Shown here in pieces: positions 1-7,297 of a stretch of DNA of 36,658 bases. The translations under genes and the position numbers were made by a program. The DNA comes from Muribaculaceae bacterium. Its GTDB lineage: Bacteria; Bacteroidota; Bacteroidia; Bacteroidales; Muribaculaceae. Each line of letters begins with the position of its first letter. The stretch's first letter is position 1. Below the pieces are notes generated by a model that did not search any database, had not been told where the DNA came from, and was given only the letters and a program-made list of their open reading frames with translations. Location: contig JAIDQZ010000088.1 in the NCBI GenBank assembly GCA_029062005.1, forward strand, positions 1-36,658, in the 5' to 3' direction.

Positions 1-69
1 TCTATTCCTTAACACTCCATATCAGCTGCTCATGACTCTAGTTGGCTCGGAGATGTTTTTAAGTGACAG

Positions 70-234
70 AATCACTACAATTATTCCCCCATAAAAATGT
101 GGAATAACTACAATTATTCGCCCATAAAAATGTAGACTTACTACATTTATTCCCTCATAAAAATGTAGATTTATTGCATTTATTCCCTCATAAAAATGTA
201 GAATCACTACATTTATTCCCCCATAAAAATGTAG
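70..234. repeat. Five-copy 33-bp tandem repeat
   Basis: Five head-to-tail units of exactly 33 bp start at 70, 103, 136, 169 and 202. The shared core CATAAAAATGT recurs at 90, 123, 156, 189 and 222. Each unit carries two opposed half-sites, CTACATTTAT and ATAAAAATGTAG, so each is an imperfect palindrome around a C-rich centre. Unit junctions form a second inverted pair (AAATGTAG and CTACATTT). A further half-site, GAAATGTAG, lies inside the promoter just downstream. There are no unique spacers, so this is not CRISPR. The best reading is a multi-site operator or a structured element. Bases 1-69 show nothing recognisable. Confidence 0.9.
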
Positions 235-240
235 ACTTGC

Positions 241-271
241 TTGTTTTTCCGCTTGAAATGTAGTAACTTTG
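241..271 (+). promoter_or_regulatory. Bacteroidota-type promoter
   Basis: TTG at 241-243 is followed by 20 bases and then TAACTTTG at 264-271. This is a full match to the Bacteroidota -33/-7 pattern. Transcription would start near 274-278, giving a leader of about 15-20 nt before the ATG at 293. The repeat half-site GAAATGTAG directly abuts the -7 box, so a protein bound to the repeats could block polymerase. Confidence 0.75.
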
Positions 272-292
272 TCATTATGTAAGTGAAATGAA

Positions 293-628
293 ATGAAAGG
301 ACAACCCATAATTATCAAATGCAGGTGGATGAGGAAGGGCTACTGCCTGAATCTCTTCGGTACACTTTGGGCACGCGACACTTCATGGATTGACAAGTAT
401 GTCGTAAACCACGAGAGAATCCACAACGCACAAATGCGCGAACTGCTGTTCATCCCATTTTATATCGTCTATGTCCTGGAATGGCTTGTGCGTCTTGTGC
501 AGTTTGGAAGCTGGAATAAGGCTTACATGAACATATCGTTTGAAAGGGAGGCTTACAAAAACGGTCATGACCTGAATTATCTCAACGGAAGAAGAAGATT
601 CGCGTCTTTCCGCTACTTAAATAACTGA
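293..628 (+). CDS. Small putative HExxH (gluzincin-like) membrane protein
   Basis: A 111-residue protein with no name I can give. The sequence shows His40-Glu41-Arg-Ile-His44, the HExxH zinc site of gluzincin metallopeptidases. A hydrophobic aromatic stretch at about residues 51-70 could cross or lie in the membrane. A downstream FEREAY motif has Glu84 and Glu86 as candidate third zinc ligands, as in the E-x-x-A-(D/Y) element of M48/M56-like peptidases. The basic C-terminus is rich in Arg and Tyr. At 111 residues it is far shorter than typical M48 or M56 enzymes, so it may be a minimal or inactive relative. It sits directly behind the promoter and 33-bp repeat array, and 50 bp before the ADP-ribosylglycohydrolase gene, with which it may be co-transcribed. 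That it is coding is likely; peptidase activity is inference from motifs. Confidence 0.75.
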   Translation: MKGQPIIIKCRWMRKGYCLNLFGTLWARDTSWIDKYVVNHERIHNAQMRELLFIPFYIVYVLEWLVRLVQFGSWNKAYMNISFEREAYKNGHDLNYLNGRRRFASFRYLNN

Positions 629-678
629 GTCAACTTTTTTAAAGAGGACTCAATCATATAATAGAAATTTTTTCAATC

Positions 679-2196
679 ATGAAAGATATATTGATCGACA
701 AGGCTCGCGGATGTCTCGTAGGGGGCGCTGCAGGAGACGCCCTCGGATATGCTGTAGAATTTTCTTCGCTCGACAGCATTATCAAGGAATATGGTCCGGC
801 AGGAATAACCGGATACGCTCTTGATTCAAAGGGAACTGCCCGGATTTCTGATGACACCCAGATGACACTCTTCACAGCTGAAGGACTCCTGTCGGCATAT
901 GCCGAGAACCCCAAGCCAACACCTGAGGATATTCTTCTCAATCTGAAAGAGGCATATCTCGCGTGGTACGACACACAGACTTCATTCCAACTTCCTCTCC
1001 CCTCCTCATGGCTTTCACATGTCAGAGACCTATGGGCACGACGCGCTCCAGGGAATACATGCCTCAACGCCCTTTCCGCCCTGAAATACGGTAGGACTGT
1101 CAATAATGATTCAAAGGGTTGCGGAGCCGTGATGCGCATAGCCCCGATAGGTATATTCTATGCGGCTAAAGACTCAAATCACACAATTCAAAACACACGG
1201 CGCGATGCAGCACGTGCAGCCGCTGACTGCGCCCGTATAACTCACCTGAACGACGTAAGCACACTTGCCACCGTGTTCACGGCGCTCGTCATATTCGAAT
1301 GCATGAAGGTCCACGTGATCGAACGCCTGACATTCCGCTCCATCATTGCTCTTGCCATGGATGAGACTTTGGCAGCCGTTCCGGGCTGTGTGAAGTTTTA
1401 CAAGCTCGTAGCCATAATACAGAAGGCTCTTGACCTTGCCTCTTCATCACTGACCGACCGTGAGGCTATCTCAGAGCTTGGCGAAGGTTGGGTGGCTGAG
1501 GAAACCGCCGCAATCGCCGTCTTCTGCGTGATGCGCCACATCCGCGATTTCGAAGGGTGCCTGACGGCTGCGGTGAATCACGACGGCGACAGCGACTCCA
1601 CCGGCGCAGTCGCCGGCAATATCATAGGTGCAATCCTCGGATATACAGGTATTCCGGAAAAGTTCAGAAAAAACATTGAACTCCACGACCTGATACTGTC
1701 AGTTGCCGATGACCTTGCGGGAAACTCCGACAACAAACAGATGATGGAACGATATTCAAGACACAGACCTTACGGAGTTCCTTTTGATCAGACTCTTTTC
1801 GCTCATATGAAATTCACACCAGAAAATATCACGGAGCTTGGCGAAGATGACATTTTCGTTTTCGGAAGCAACCTCGCCGGCAATCATGCAGGAGGTGCCG
1901 CACGGATCGCACGGCAGAAATTCGGCGCCATACCCGGACAAGGCATCGGGCTACAAGGTCAGAGCTATGCTATTCCCACGATGCAGGGAGGAGTTGAGAC
2001 CATAAAGCCCTATGTGGATGATTTCATCGAGTTTGCGGGCAACTGCGACCAAAATACTTTCTACGTGACACGCATCGGTTGCGGCATAGCAGGATTCAGA
2101 GATGAAGAGATAGCGCCACTCTTCCGCGATGCATTGAAACTCTACAACGTCAGGCTGCCTGAATCATTCGTACGCATATTGCTGAACATTGACTGA
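679..2196 (+). CDS. ADP-ribosylglycohydrolase fused to a macro-like C-terminal domain
   Basis: A 505-residue protein. Residues 1 to about 345 are an ADP-ribosylglycohydrolase (DraG/ARH family), which removes ADP-ribose from proteins or small molecules. It has the N-terminal GAAGDALG motif, the metal site Ser57-Asp58-Asp59-Thr60, and a C-terminal acidic metal motif around Asp302, Asp304 and Asp306 (HDGDSDSTGA). Residues from about 375 to 505 form a separate domain with FGSNLAGNHAGGAA (from Phe395), a GQGIGLQGQSYAIPT segment, and TRIGCGIAGF (from about Arg465). This pattern resembles the phage-associated A1S_2505-type family and is reminiscent of macro domains that bind ADP-ribose; that assignment is inference. 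The protein has no signal peptide, so it is cytoplasmic. The start ATG follows an A/T-rich stretch, and no consensus promoter is visible in the 50-bp gap to the upstream gene. Confidence 0.88.
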   Translation: MKDILIDKARGCLVGGAAGDALGYAVEFSSLDSIIKEYGPAGITGYALDSKGTARISDDTQMTLFTAEGLLSAYAENPKPTPEDILLNLKEAYLAWYDTQTSFQLPLPSSWLSHVRDLWARRAPGNTCLNALSALKYGRTVNNDSKGCGAVMRIAPIGIFYAAKDSNHTIQNTRRDAARAAADCARITHLNDVSTLATVFTALVIFECMKVHVIERLTFRSIIALAMDETLAAVPGCVKFYKLVAIIQKALDLASSSLTDREAISELGEGWVAEETAAIAVFCVMRHIRDFEGCLTAAVNHDGDSDSTGAVAGNIIGAILGYTGIPEKFRKNIELHDLILSVADDLAGNSDNKQMMERYSRHRPYGVPFDQTLFAHMKFTPENITELGEDDIFVFGSNLAGNHAGGAARIARQKFGAIPGQGIGLQGQSYAIPTMQGGVETIKPYVDDFIEFAGNCDQNTFYVTRIGCGIAGFRDEEIAPLFRDALKLYNVRLPESFVRILLNID

Positions 2197-2204
2197 TTCT
2201 GTAT

Positions 2205-2302
2205 GGGTTTAGGAGGTTTAGATGGTTTAGATGGTTTAGGGGAGTTTAGAGGCTTTAGGGAGTTTAGAGGGGTTAGGAGGTTTAGAGGGGTAAGGGTTGG
2301 GG
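2205..2302 (+). repeat. G-rich GTTTAG(G/A)-type intergenic tract
   Basis: The stretch is built of degenerate GGTTTAG/GAGTTTAG units and begins eight bases after the preceding stop codon. The top strand is nearly free of C. It belongs to the same kind of sequence as tracts at 31583-31666 (same strand) and, inverted, at 20666-20705 and 34390-34478. The rest of this 227-bp gap (2303-2423) is A/T-rich, and I found no consensus promoter in it. The function of the tract is unknown. Confidence 0.8.
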
Positions 2303-2423
2303 GCATTTACCTATAAATGTTAAAATCTTCTAAAATAGATTCTTCCAATTAAACCATCTGTCTCTCCGGAAATCAAATCATCGTAATCAATCAAGAAATA
2401 CTCATTAACACAAAAAGAAAAAG

Positions 2424-3032
2424 ATGAAGAAAATACTTATGACCCTTACTCTCGCCATGGCGGCGATGATCGCAATACCGGTTGCTGCAAATGCACAGGA
2501 TACAACAACCAAGCAGACTGCGGAATGCTGTAAGAAAGAATGCAACAAGAATGCTGCTTGTGACAAGACTGAGTGCAAGAAGGAGAACTGTAAAAATGAA
2601 GAATGCAAGAAAAATGACTGCAAAGACTGCAAGAAGGAATGCTCCAAGCCTTGCATGAAAGACGGCAAGAATAAAAAGGGAATGAGAGCCCATGCAGGAA
2701 AGAAGATGGGATCAGCAGATAGAAGGATGATGCCTCCGAAAGATGCAAGGATGCACAAGGGAACGCGTCATGGAAGAGGTGAAAACCCGATGTTCAAGGG
2801 CATTACACTGAGCGAGGATCAGCAGCAGAAGCTTAAAGCCTTGAGGGAAAACCGCATGGCTGCTGAAAAGAACTCTAAAGATAATGCTCAGGCAAAGAGC
2901 AAGGAAGAAATACAGAAACTCCGTGCAGATTTTGACAAGGAAGTAGAGAAAATCCTCGACAAGGATCAGCTCAAGCAATATCAGGCAAATAAAGCCGAGA
3001 TACAGAAGATGCGCTCACAGAAACGAAAATAA
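2424..3032 (+). CDS. Exported cysteine-rich protein with Spy/DUF4890-like helical C-terminus
   Basis: A 202-residue protein with a signal peptide (MKK, a hydrophobic core, cleavage near Ala-Asn-Ala24/Gln25). Residues 35-77 hold eleven cysteines (35, 36, 40, 46, 51, 56, 61, 66, 69, 73, 77). Five of these (46-66) fall exactly every five residues between Lys, Glu and Asn. A basic Met/Lys/Arg/His linker follows (about 78-120). The charged helical region at about 125-200 begins with GITLSEDQQQKLKAL, resembling the LTxxQ helices of Spy/CpxP-like and Bacteroidota DUF4890 proteins. Metal or redox binding by the cysteine block in the periplasm is inference. The gene is monocistronic: a G-rich tract lies upstream and a strong terminator downstream. 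The low-complexity composition makes homology-based naming unsafe. Confidence 0.85.
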   Translation: MKKILMTLTLAMAAMIAIPVAANAQDTTTKQTAECCKKECNKNAACDKTECKKENCKNEECKKNDCKDCKKECSKPCMKDGKNKKGMRAHAGKKMGSADRRMMPPKDARMHKGTRHGRGENPMFKGITLSEDQQQKLKALRENRMAAEKNSKDNAQAKSKEEIQKLRADFDKEVEKILDKDQLKQYQANKAEIQKMRSQKRK

Positions 3033-3055
3033 TAAAACCGCTATACAAAGACGGA

Positions 3056-3092
3056 AAACGGTCAGCTCCCGAGGGGGCATGACCGTTTTTTT
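3056..3092. terminator. Intrinsic terminator between convergent genes
   Basis: AAACGGTCA (from 3057) pairs with TGACCGTTT (from 3080) across a 15-base GC-rich loop, and a run of seven T follows (3086-3092). It ends the cysteine-rich protein gene. It sits just before the 3' end of the convergent DUF3037 gene and may serve both directions. Confidence 0.88.
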
Positions 3093-3096
3093 CGTT

Positions 3097-3480
3097 TTAC
3101 AGCACCAGTTCACCAAACAGACAGTCGAAGGTGGCTTCAAGGTCTTCGCACAGTCCCGGGTGAGGACGGGAAGTCTGTATCACGCTGCTCTTGACTGCTG
3201 AAATCCACCTGAAACGTTCTTCGACAGGATACTCAGCCACCGGTCCAGACTTCCGGTCGCCAGCGGCTATGTCCACAAACGACTGAAGCTGCCGCGACAG
3301 AATGTCAATATCGGCATTTCTATATAACGACCTGATTTTTTCTTCTGAGAGAAATATCCTCACCTTTATCCAGCGGCGGCGCTTGCACATCATGGCAAGT
3401 CCGACATTGACAAATTCTTCCCTTTCCACTCTCGGCACATACCTGAGGACGGAATACTCATATCTGTTTAGCTCTTGCAT
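3097..3480 (-). CDS. DUF3037 family protein
   Basis: A 127-residue protein of the DUF3037 family, recognised from YEYSVLRYVPRVEREEFVNVG near the N-terminus and the conserved EERFRWISA and QTSRPHPGLCED segments towards the C-terminus. The family's function is not established. Its start overlaps the end of the upstream HipA-like kinase gene by 23 bp, which implies translational coupling. These two families are commonly found as a pair, so they probably act together, possibly as partner or substrate and kinase. No signal peptide or membrane segment is visible. The length is normal for the family. Confidence 0.88.
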   Translation of the reverse strand: MQELNRYEYSVLRYVPRVEREEFVNVGLAMMCKRRRWIKVRIFLSEEKIRSLYRNADIDILSRQLQSFVDIAAGDRKSGPVAEYPVEERFRWISAVKSSVIQTSRPHPGLCEDLEATFDCLFGELVL

Positions 3481-4240
3481 CTTCCACAGCCTTTACAATA
3501 TCCACTTCATTCAGTCTCTTCTTCAGGAAATTCCTGTAGACTTCCCTTCTCTCCTCTCCTTCCTCAGGGGATGCACCATCCCACTGAAGCCAGTCGGCAG
3601 GAATGGCATCCACTATCTCCGAAAGGCGTCGGGAAGTCAGATTGCGCCGGATGACAGAATCAGCCTCTTTCATACGTGTCGCCTTATGAAGGAGGGCATG
3701 ATCCTTTATATATGGAAACAGAGTAAGCGCACTTTTTTCCCAGTCGCTCCATGCATGATGGAAATAGAACGATGCTCCATGGTCTATCAGCCACACCTCA
3801 TTATTCCACAGAAGCATATTGGTATTCTTTACAGTCCGGTCCACATTTGTAATAAATGTATCAAGCCAAACGATTCCGGATGCAAGCTTTTCGTCTACAG
3901 GATTGGCATAGGGATCAAGCGTCATGGCTCCCTGAAGATAATGCACCCCGAGATTGAGTCCCTGACTCCATTTGAGAAGATCCTGTATCTCCTCATCCCC
4001 TTCCGCCTGACCGAAATACTCATCAAGATTGAGGAATACCTGTTCAGGAACCCTGAAACCTGCAGCCCGAGCTATCTCGCTGCCTAAAAAATCGGCGATC
4101 AAAGCTTTCTCGCGATGTCCGGCTCCACGAAACTTCACTACATATTTAAATCCGTCGTCGGCCTCCGCCAGGGCCGGAAGGGACCCACCCTCACGCAGCG
4201 GAGTGATGTATCTTGTCAGATTCTGATTTCTTATTTCCAT
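3458..4240 (-). CDS. HipA-like kinase family protein
   Basis: A protein of the short HipA-like kinase family (HipA_2 type). Numbering from the chosen start, it has a candidate ATP-binding Lys36 in YVVKFRGAG, the catalytic-loop signature NVDRTVKNTN with Asp134 and Asn139, and a DFG-like metal-binding Asp153 in LIDHGA. Family relatives begin close to TRYxxPLREGGSLPA, so I chose the ATG at 4240 (MEIRNQNLTRY). In-frame starts at 4261, 4288 and 4327 would add up to 29 residues. True HipA phosphorylates Glu-tRNA synthetase and causes persistence; whether this relative does is unknown. No HipB-like DNA-binding antitoxin is adjacent; the partner is DUF3037. The gene is transcribed divergently from the exported protein at 4469. 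Confidence 0.85.
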   Translation of the reverse strand: MEIRNQNLTRYITPLREGGSLPALAEADDGFKYVVKFRGAGHREKALIADFLGSEIARAAGFRVPEQVFLNLDEYFGQAEGDEEIQDLLKWSQGLNLGVHYLQGAMTLDPYANPVDEKLASGIVWLDTFITNVDRTVKNTNMLLWNNEVWLIDHGASFYFHHAWSDWEKSALTLFPYIKDHALLHKATRMKEADSVIRRNLTSRRLSEIVDAIPADWLQWDGASPEEGEERREVYRNFLKKRLNEVDIVKAVEDARAKQI

Positions 4241-4433
4241 ATTCTTTATGTATTCTGTCATTTGTTTTAAGTTTTCAAAGGTCTGCATGCCAGACCCACG
4301 GTCTTGTGTCCTAACTAAGAGATCCATAGAGTGACTGCTGAAAACTTAACACCTAATATGCTTACAAAATAAACAACCAAGATTAATATAAGTTAATTTT
4401 CATCAAGAAATCCCAAAAGACCTGAAATAGGAA

Positions 4434-4464
4434 TTGCAACATAAACAAAGATTTGATAACTTTG
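4434..4464 (+). promoter_or_regulatory. Consensus promoter giving a near-leaderless mRNA
   Basis: TTG at 4434-4436 and TAACTTTG at 4457-4464 are separated by 20 bases, a perfect Bacteroidota match. The ATG at 4469 comes only four bases after the -7 box, so the predicted transcript starts at or within a few bases of the start codon. Confidence 0.75.
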
Positions 4465-4468
4465 CCAC

Positions 4469-5548
4469 ATGAAAACGAGTCGATTCTTCGCATTGCAAAA
4501 AGCAATCCTTCCAGTTTTAGCAGGAGTGGCTTCTGCCATAGCCGTGGTGGCTGAGTCCAACGCGCCGCTTGAACCCATTCCCTACGAGCTACCGGAAGTA
4601 AATGTCAGCACGAAGCATCGCCCCATACTGCATCTTACCGGATACATCCGCGAGCTATCGACTATGTCTTCATCTTCCGACACACTGACGCTCTACCGCG
4701 AGAAGTGGGTCGACTTCATGATTCCTACCGGAAAGGAGAAACGATATAAAGGTTGGACTAATCCTCGCCTCCTTAAGACCAGATCATACTACAAATGGAC
4801 CGATGCATCCGGTCTCGACAGTGTCTCAGACCGTGCCAGTCATCACTTCTCATGGTCTGACTGGGTCTCCTTGCCCCGACGAGTCAACCTTCCTGCCGTC
4901 ATAGGCGGGAACAGACTCGGCACGGACACTGTAATGGGAAAATACTCCCCTTCCGAGATATGGAGCAGGGACTCGGCAGGGGTCAACGTAACAGTAAACG
5001 TACTCGCCGACTCCACAAGGAGAAAATGGACCCCACGTCTCGCGGGTCCTCTCTGGCGCGACACTGATTTCGAGCGACTCGTCATGGATTACCGCTTTTC
5101 CGATACCGACACATTCGCTGTAAGACCTCAGAACCTTGACCGCCTTTCGTGCCGGATCGAGTCGATGGGAAGAGGACACGACATGTTCAGGTTCAAGCAC
5201 TACGAAGATCCGATTCTTTACGTCAGCACCTACTTTGACCTCACCATTACCGATCGCGAATACATCACAGTCAAGGAAGCCAGACGCAAGGAGAAAAACC
5301 AACAACTTGCCATACAGGACGCTATGCTTATATTCGAGACAGAGCGTGTGCCGCGCGATTCCATAATCTCCGACCTCATAGCGCGCGTCAACGCAATCGA
5401 TCATGACTCACGCCGTCTCGGCATGGTGCTCGACACACGTGTAGGAAACGGCTCGCTCCCCGAGCCCCCTGCATATTCACGAAAAGAAAAGACCAAACGC
5501 TTCTTAAAGAAAGCAAAGGAAGTACTGAAACATAATATCAGATTCTGA
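4469..5548 (+). CDS. Exported protein of unknown function
   Basis: A 359-residue protein. An N-terminal hydrophobic segment at about residues 9-27, ending near Val-Ala-Glu, looks like a signal peptide and supports this start. The mature start PIPYELPEVNVSTKHRPILH resembles the segment that follows carboxypeptidase-regulatory-like domains in some Bacteroidota surface proteins, but that domain itself is absent. The middle (about 60-300) is rich in Trp, Tyr and charged residues with predicted beta character, and the C-terminus is strongly basic (KEKTKRFLKKAKEVLKH). I see no catalytic motif. The gene stands alone between a divergent kinase gene and the tig promoter. The function is unknown; a periplasmic or outer-membrane-associated location is inference. 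Confidence 0.8.
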   Translation: MKTSRFFALQKAILPVLAGVASAIAVVAESNAPLEPIPYELPEVNVSTKHRPILHLTGYIRELSTMSSSSDTLTLYREKWVDFMIPTGKEKRYKGWTNPRLLKTRSYYKWTDASGLDSVSDRASHHFSWSDWVSLPRRVNLPAVIGGNRLGTDTVMGKYSPSEIWSRDSAGVNVTVNVLADSTRRKWTPRLAGPLWRDTDFERLVMDYRFSDTDTFAVRPQNLDRLSCRIESMGRGHDMFRFKHYEDPILYVSTYFDLTITDREYITVKEARRKEKNQQLAIQDAMLIFETERVPRDSIISDLIARVNAIDHDSRRLGMVLDTRVGNGSLPEPPAYSRKEKTKRFLKKAKEVLKHNIRF

Positions 5549-5636
5549 AAGTCAGATCGGTCGGCTGCCCTCGTATGTGTTGAGATCATCCACGTGCTGA
5601 TTCCACGAAATCTGACAACTGAAACTGACAACTATT

Positions 5637-5666
5637 TTGCCATATCGGATTTTTTTGTTAATTTTG
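5637..5666 (+). promoter_or_regulatory. tig promoter
   Basis: TTG at 5637-5639, 19 bases, then TAATTTTG at 5659-5666 match the Bacteroidota consensus. The start point would be about 5670, leaving a leader of roughly 110 nt before the tig ATG at 5784. Nothing recognisable lies in the leader. Confidence 0.75.
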
Positions 5667-5783
5667 CGGAATAAACCCAAAACTATCTGAAAACGCCCCA
5701 TCCGGTCCTGAAATTTTTGGCACGGTTATTGTTATCAGTATGTAAGGATAATGAAAATATAGAAATAATCATCAAATACTGAA

Positions 5784-7139
5784 ATGAACGTAACGTTTGA
5801 AAAAATCGACGATGTAAACGGTATCGTCACCGTTGAACTGGCAGCAGCCGACTATGCAGACAACGTAAAGAAAGCTCTGAAGAATATCGCTAAAAACCGT
5901 CCTGAACCAGGCTTCCGTCCCGGCAAGACTCCAACTGCACTCATACAGAAGAAATATGGAGAGGCAGTGAAATACGATGAAGTGAATAAAGCAACTTCAG
6001 AAGCGATCTATAACTATATTAAGGAAAACAATCTCCGCGTGCTCGGCAATCCGGTGCCTGAGGCAGACGAGAAGTTTGACATCAAAAACGACGACTTCAC
6101 ATTCAAATTCAAGGTAGGTCTTGCTCCCGAGATCGAGTCTCCGGTGAATAAAGACATGAAAGTGCCATACTACAACATCGAAGTCACCGACGAGATGATC
6201 ACCACACAGGATCAGAATCTCCGCCGCCGTTTCGGCAAGCAGGAATCAGGAGACACTGTAGAAAGCAACGCCGTAGTGAAGGGTATCATCACAGAACTTA
6301 ATGAAGACGGCTCAGTCAAGGAAGGTGGAATCGTGGTTGAAAACGGAATCGTAGGTCCCGAGCATTTTAAGAGCGAGGAGCAGAAAGCTCTCTTCGTGGG
6401 CAAGAAGGTCGGAGACAAGTTTACATTCAATCCCTCCGCTACATGCGACGGCAATCCTGTCGAACTCAGCTCCATGCTCCACATCGACAAGGATGACGTA
6501 GAGAATCACAAGGGAGACTTCCAGTTTGAGGTGACTGACTCTATCGTGCTCAGACCCGCAGAACTCGGTCAGGAGTACTATGACCAGCTTTTCGGCAAAG
6601 ACAATGTCAAGAACGAAGAAGAATACAGAAAGAGCGTGAAAGACATGATCGAGGCGCAGCTCGGCAACGACAGCGATTTCCGGTTTACAATCGACTCCAA
6701 GGACGCTATCCTGAAAGCAGTAGGAGACATTGTGCTTCCTGACGCTGTGCTCAAGGACTATCTGAAGCAGGCAAACGAAACCCTCAACGACGAGAATATT
6801 GACGCTGAATACGCATCTGCTCGTCCGCAGCTCGTATGGCAGCTTGTAAGCGACAAGATCGCTCAGGCGCTTGATGTGAAAGTGGAGCGTGAAGATGTGC
6901 TTGAACTTGCAAAGGCTATCGCACGCAATCAGTTCGCACAATACGGTATGCCAAGTGTTCCTGATGATATTCTTGAGAAATACGCTCAGGAGATTGTCAA
7001 CGGCAAGCAGGGCGACCAGGTGCGCCAGCAGGCATTCGAGAGCAAACTTTTCAGCGCCATCAAAGATGCTGTCACTCTCGAAGAAAAGAATGTAAGCGTG
7101 GAGGATTTCAACAAACTCTTCGCTCCCGCAGAAGCTTAA
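5784..7139 (+). CDS. tig: Trigger factor
   Basis: A 451-residue ribosome-associated chaperone that catches nascent chains at the exit tunnel. The ribosome-docking signature GFRPGKTP is at residues 43-50, inside an N-terminal domain with the usual helix KKYGEAVKYDEVNKATSEAIYNYI just after it. The middle (about 150-250) occupies the position of the FKBP-like PPIase domain and is divergent. The C-terminal helical arms run from about 265 to 445. The length is normal for Bacteroidota trigger factors. It has its own promoter at 5637 and a hairpin after it, and is followed by clpP and clpX in the classic tig-clpP-clpX order, which links folding to proteolysis. Confidence 0.95.
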   Translation: MNVTFEKIDDVNGIVTVELAAADYADNVKKALKNIAKNRPEPGFRPGKTPTALIQKKYGEAVKYDEVNKATSEAIYNYIKENNLRVLGNPVPEADEKFDIKNDDFTFKFKVGLAPEIESPVNKDMKVPYYNIEVTDEMITTQDQNLRRRFGKQESGDTVESNAVVKGIITELNEDGSVKEGGIVVENGIVGPEHFKSEEQKALFVGKKVGDKFTFNPSATCDGNPVELSSMLHIDKDDVENHKGDFQFEVTDSIVLRPAELGQEYYDQLFGKDNVKNEEEYRKSVKDMIEAQLGNDSDFRFTIDSKDAILKAVGDIVLPDAVLKDYLKQANETLNDENIDAEYASARPQLVWQLVSDKIAQALDVKVEREDVLELAKAIARNQFAQYGMPSVPDDILEKYAQEIVNGKQGDQVRQQAFESKLFSAIKDAVTLEEKNVSVEDFNKLFAPAEA

Positions 7140-7192
7140 TCTCAATGATGAATAATTAATTATTAAAGATTAATTATCTAATGATATAAAAG

Positions 7193-7220
7193 CGGCGATG
7201 CGGTAGTCTCTGCATCGCCG
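7193..7220 (+). terminator. Hairpin after tig
   Basis: CGGCGATGC at 7193-7201 and GCATCGCCG at 7212-7220 form a perfect 9-bp stem with a 10-base loop, followed by a weak T-rich stretch. It probably ends or attenuates tig transcription. The gap before it (from 7140) is A/T-rich with a 14-bp perfect palindrome at 7151-7164. After it, the decamer ATGCATTGTG is repeated at 7258 and 7271, just before clpP. Confidence 0.7.
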
Positions 7221-7297
7221 TCATCTTTCCTGACCGGAGAGACAGTATTAAAAATAATGCATTGTGGATCATGCATTGTGAATTAAAAGAAAAGACT

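Noticed and set aside
70..234. CRISPR-like array
   Set aside because: The units abut with no unique spacers, the whole 33-bp unit is conserved, and no cas gene is near.
22..318. Minus-strand 98-residue reading frame with repeated HFYGGI words
   Set aside because: It is a by-product of a repeat whose period is a multiple of three; it overlaps the array and the promoter and has no start context.
2205..2302. Telomere or phage end sequence
   Set aside because: The words are degenerate, the tract is internal and flanked by ordinary genes, and similar tracts occur at three more sites.
3302..4087. Plus-strand 261-residue frame
   Set aside because: It is antisense to the HipA-like and DUF3037 genes, whose family motifs are clear; its own product has no recognisable features.
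6312..7145. Minus-strand 277-residue frame
   Set aside because: It lies opposite trigger factor; no promoter or known motif.
7262..7297. Longer clpP start
   Set aside because: The extra 12 codons come from a repeated ATGCATTGTG word and give an N-terminus unlike relatives.
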